From NCBI GenBank assembly GCA_902789835.1, contig CADAPN010000182.1:1-10413 (forward strand): a DNA stretch of 10,413 bases, in the 5' to 3' direction. This document shows, in pieces, positions 8,139-10,413 of this stretch (position 1 is its first letter; each line of letters starts with the position of its first letter). Source of the stretch: Oscillospiraceae bacterium (GTDB lineage: Bacteria; Bacillota_A; Clostridia; Oscillospirales; Oscillospiraceae). The notes beneath the pieces were generated by a model. The model was given only the letters and a program-made list of their open reading frames with translations. It was not told where the DNA came from and ran no database searches. The position numbers and the translations under genes were made by a program.

Positions 8139-9053
8139 TTATACTGCAAGTCCGGTAGTTTCGTCAAGTCCCAGAAGAATATTCATGTTCTGGATGGCCG
8201 CTCCGGAAGCGCCTTTGCCAAGGTTGTCGAAGGTGGAGATCAGCAGGATTCTTTCGTCGTTGCCGGCCACCGTAATCGCCATGTCGTCGCGTCCGGAGAG
8301 AGCGTTGCCGGCGATCATGCCTTCGCTGTACTCCTCATAGTGGACGATCGCACTGTGGTAGCAGGCGCGGTAAAGCTGCTTCACGTCCTCGACGCTGCCC
8401 TTCAGGTCCTTTCGGAACAGTGGGACCGTCACCGCCATGCCGCTGTAATAGTCCGCGACAATCGGGCAGAAGAACGGGGCCGTCGTGAGGCCGGAGATCT
8501 TCACCATCTCCTTCAGGTGCTTGTGGCTCTGACCCAGGGCATACTGCCGGGGCGAATCCAGCGCCGCGTCTCTCTCCCCCGCCTCGTAGTCGGCGATCAT
8601 GCTCTTTCCGCCGCCGGAATACCCGGTCACCGAGAAGCAGGTGAAAGCCGTGTCCGGCGACACCAGGCCCTCATGCACCAGGGGCTCCACCAGGGAGATG
8701 AAACCGCTGGCATGGCAGCCCGGATTTCCGATCCGGTGGCTGGCGGCGATCTTTTCGCGCAGGCCGTGGAGCTCCGGGAAGCCGTAGACCCAGCCGGGTT
8801 CGGTCCGGTGGGCGGTGGAGGTGTCGATGACCGCGGTATTGCCGTGCACCAGGTCCGCCGCCTCGATGGCCGCCGCGTCCGGCAGGCAGAGGAAGGCCAC
8901 ATCCGCGGCGTTCAGGATCTCTTCCCTGGCCGTCTTATCCTTGCGCAGCTCCGGCGGGAGGCTCAGGATCTCCAGCTCTTTCCGGTCGGCCAGCCGCTCA
9001 TGGATCCGCAGGCCGGTGGTGCCGGCGCTTCCGTCTATAAAAACCTTTGTCAT
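8139..9053 (-). CDS. argC: N-acetyl-gamma-glutamyl-phosphate reductase, short (type 2) form
   Basis: ArgC reduces N-acetylglutamyl phosphate with NADPH to the semialdehyde used by ArgD. The 304-residue product matches the short type-2 branch rather than the roughly 345-residue type-1 branch. It has the Rossmann start KVFIDGSAGTTGLRIHERL (3-21), ADVAFLCLPD (50-59), DTSTAHR (77-83), GFPEL (91-95), catalytic Cys113 in GNPGCHASGF (109-118), GYSGGGKSMI (144-153), HKH (177-179) and NLGKGASGAAIQNMN (277-291). The start forms an ATGA overlap with the argH stop and has AAAGGA nine bases upstream. Type-2 ArgC is found in several bacterial phyla, including Clostridia and Proteobacteria, so it is only weak taxonomic evidence. 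The gene appears intact. Confidence 0.96.
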   Translation of the reverse strand: MTKVFIDGSAGTTGLRIHERLADRKELEILSLPPELRKDKTAREEILNAADVAFLCLPDAAAIEAADLVHGNTAVIDTSTAHRTEPGWVYGFPELHGLREKIAASHRIGNPGCHASGFISLVEPLVHEGLVSPDTAFTCFSVTGYSGGGKSMIADYEAGERDAALDSPRQYALGQSHKHLKEMVKISGLTTAPFFCPIVADYYSGMAVTVPLFRKDLKGSVEDVKQLYRACYHSAIVHYEEYSEGMIAGNALSGRDDMAITVAGNDERILLISTFDNLGKGASGAAIQNMNILLGLDETTGLAV

Positions 9054-10358
9054 TGGTCCAGTTCCTTTCTGACAAACGCAATCTGCTTTTTCACAGAGGC
9101 GACCGAGGTGCCGCCCTCGCTGATTCGTTTTTCCATGCAGGTTTTCAGGTCGATTGCCTCATAGAGGCTCTCGTCGAAGAGCTCGCTGTAACTTTTGTAG
9201 GTCTCCAGCGGAAGCGTCTCCAGAACCTGCCCGCTCTCCATGCACGTCCGCACCAGCTGTCCGGAAATCTTATAGGCGCTCCGGAAGGGCATGCCCTTTT
9301 TCACAAGCCAGTCGGCGAGATCCGTGGCGTTGATGAAGCCTCCCTGGGCCGCGCGCAGCATGTTTTCGCGGTTCACGGTCATGCTTCCGACCATGGGGGT
9401 CATGATTCGAAGGCACATCTTCACCGTGTCGCAGGCGTCAAAGACGCCTTCCTTGTCCTCCTGCATGTCCTTGTTGTAGGCAAGGGGCAGGCCTTTCAGG
9501 GTGGTGAGCAGGCCCATCAGGTCTCCGTAGACCCGTCCGGTCTTCCCGCGTACCAGCTCTGCCATGTCGGCGTTGCGCTTCTGCGGCATGATGGAAGAGC
9601 CCGTGGTGTAGGCATCGGAAAACGCGATAAAGCGAAATTCCCAGCTGGCCCACAGGATCAGCTCTTCGGACAGGCGCGAGAGATGCATCATAAGAATAGA
9701 CAGCGTGCTCAGCAGCTCCAGGGCAAAGTCCCTGTCCGACACGCCGTCCATGCTGTTGAGGCAGATGCCATCAAAGCCCAGCCTCTCCGCCTCCAGATAC
9801 CGGTCGGTGTCATAGGTTGTCCCCGCCAGGGCGCAGCAGCCGATTGGCGAGACGTTCATTCTCTTTCGGCCGTCTTTCAGCCGGTCCAGATCGCGCAGAA
9901 GCATCATCGCGTAGGCCATCATATAGTGGCCGAAGCTCACCGGCTGAGCACGCTGCAGATGCGTATAGCCCGGCATGATGGTTTCGGTGTGCTTCTCCGC
10001 AAGATCGGTGAGGACATGAAGAAAGTCGCGGATGAGAGCGGCGATTTCGTCACTCTCATCTCTCAGATACATTCTCAGGTCCAGCGCCACCTGGTCGTTC
10101 CGGCTGCGGGCAGTGTGGAGTTTTGTCAATGAGGAGCTTTCCGCTTTCCAGATCCTCGAGGATCCCGGCGAGGCCCTCGGTCAGCGCGTCGCAGTCCGCT
10201 TCGGAGATGATCCCCTTTGCCGCGAGCATCGCCGCGTGGGCGATGCTCCCGGTGATATCCTGACGGGCCATCCGGCTGTCAAAGCGGATGGAGGAATTGA
10301 AGTCATCCGCCAGGCGGTCGGTCTTTCCGGCCGTGACGCCGGCCCACATCTTTGCCAT
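9050..10358 (-). pseudogene. argH: Argininosuccinate lyase, broken by a short frameshifting deletion
   Basis: ArgH splits argininosuccinate into arginine and fumarate as a homotetramer. Codons 1-78 (10358-10125) give a normal N-terminus (DDFNSSIRFDSRMARQDITGSIAHAAML, ending ESGKLLID). From 10123 another frame continues KLHTARSRNDQVALDLRMYLRDE. It then carries GYTHLQRAQP, SPIGCCALAGT and the fumarase/lyase signature GSSIMPQKRN (9572-9601), on to a normal C-terminus, 357 residues in all. About 22-24 residues expected between LLID and KLHTARS, including the conserved EDIH segment, are missing. Adding them gives about 458 residues, the family norm. So about 65-71 nt (2 modulo 3) seem to be lost near 10124. 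The position after the initial Trp-Ala-Gly is Val where most homologues have Arg. As written the frame would end soon after codon 78. It lies 3 nt after argG. Confidence 0.93.
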
Positions 10359-10361
10359 GGC

Positions 10362-10413
10362 TTACTTTCCGTCCACGATGGCCTGCACCTTGATGGGCAG
10401 CCCGTAGAGGTTG
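10362..10413 (-). CDS. argG: Argininosuccinate synthase, last 16 codons only
   Basis: The minus strand from the right edge reads NLYGLPIKVQAIVDGK then TAA (10364-10362). The fragment resembles the C-terminus of argininosuccinate synthases, which ends in a (I/L)xGLPxKV-type segment. It sits 3 nt upstream of argH, the usual argGH order. ArgG condenses citrulline and aspartate with ATP. Only 17 codons including the stop are in the window, so the call rests mainly on context. The operon promoter probably lies upstream of this gene, outside the window. Confidence 0.75.
   Translation of the reverse strand, partial: NLYGLPIKVQAIVDGK

Noticed and set aside
8070..10132. Two long plus-strand frames (364 and 361 codons) opposite argC and argH
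   Set aside because: Same mirror effect of GC-rich coding sequence. No family motifs and no ribosome site were seen, and both sit opposite well-supported genes.

Overview
The window is a single block of arginine and carbamoyl-phosphate genes, all on the minus strand and so transcribed from right to left: argG (last codons only), argH, argC, argJ, argB, argD, argF, carA and carB (cut by the left edge). Genes overlap by a few bases or are separated by 1 to 37 nt. The one exception is a 118-nt gap between argF and carA. Base composition is GC-rich. Strong AGGAG-type ribosome sites, the short type-2 ArgC and the CarA/CarB sequence character suggest a GC-rich member of the Firmicutes, probably class Clostridia and perhaps a gut Lachnospiraceae or Oscillospiraceae. 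This placement is inference; there is no rRNA or other marker in the window.

Layout, right to left. 10413-10362 is the argG tail. 10358-9050 is argH, 9053-8139 argC, 8101-6866 argJ, 6829-5998 argB, 6010-4847 argD and 4850-3867 argF. A 118-nt spacer with a perfect hairpin follows. carA is at 3748-2717 and carB starts at 2715 and runs off the left edge. Together these would take glutamate to arginine through the acetyl cycle (ArgJ, ArgB, ArgC, ArgD, then ArgJ again). CarAB supplies carbamoyl phosphate to ArgF, and ArgG/ArgH finish the pathway. ArgJ returns acetyl groups to glutamate, so a separate argA may not be needed.

The unusual feature is damage. Three of the nine genes appear to lack a short internal segment of roughly 50 to 70 nt, each covering one of the most conserved parts of its protein. 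argH loses the segment between its N-terminal domain and the KLHTARSRND motif, with a frameshift. argB loses the glycine-rich HGGGPE substrate loop, with a frameshift. carA loses the segment that should hold the catalytic His and Glu of the glutaminase, in frame. The flanking sequence is otherwise clean and collinear with the families. The losses are therefore either very recent real deletions, implying arginine auxotrophy, or small assembly deletions. The second is plausible because there are three similar events in 10 kb.

Two intergenic hairpins (argF-carA and argJ-argB) share an identical 16-bp palindromic core. They look like copies of a small dispersed palindromic repeat. No tRNA, rRNA, CRISPR, insertion sequence or transposon was seen. 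No convincing promoter or ARG box was found; the operon promoter probably lies beyond the right edge, upstream of argG.
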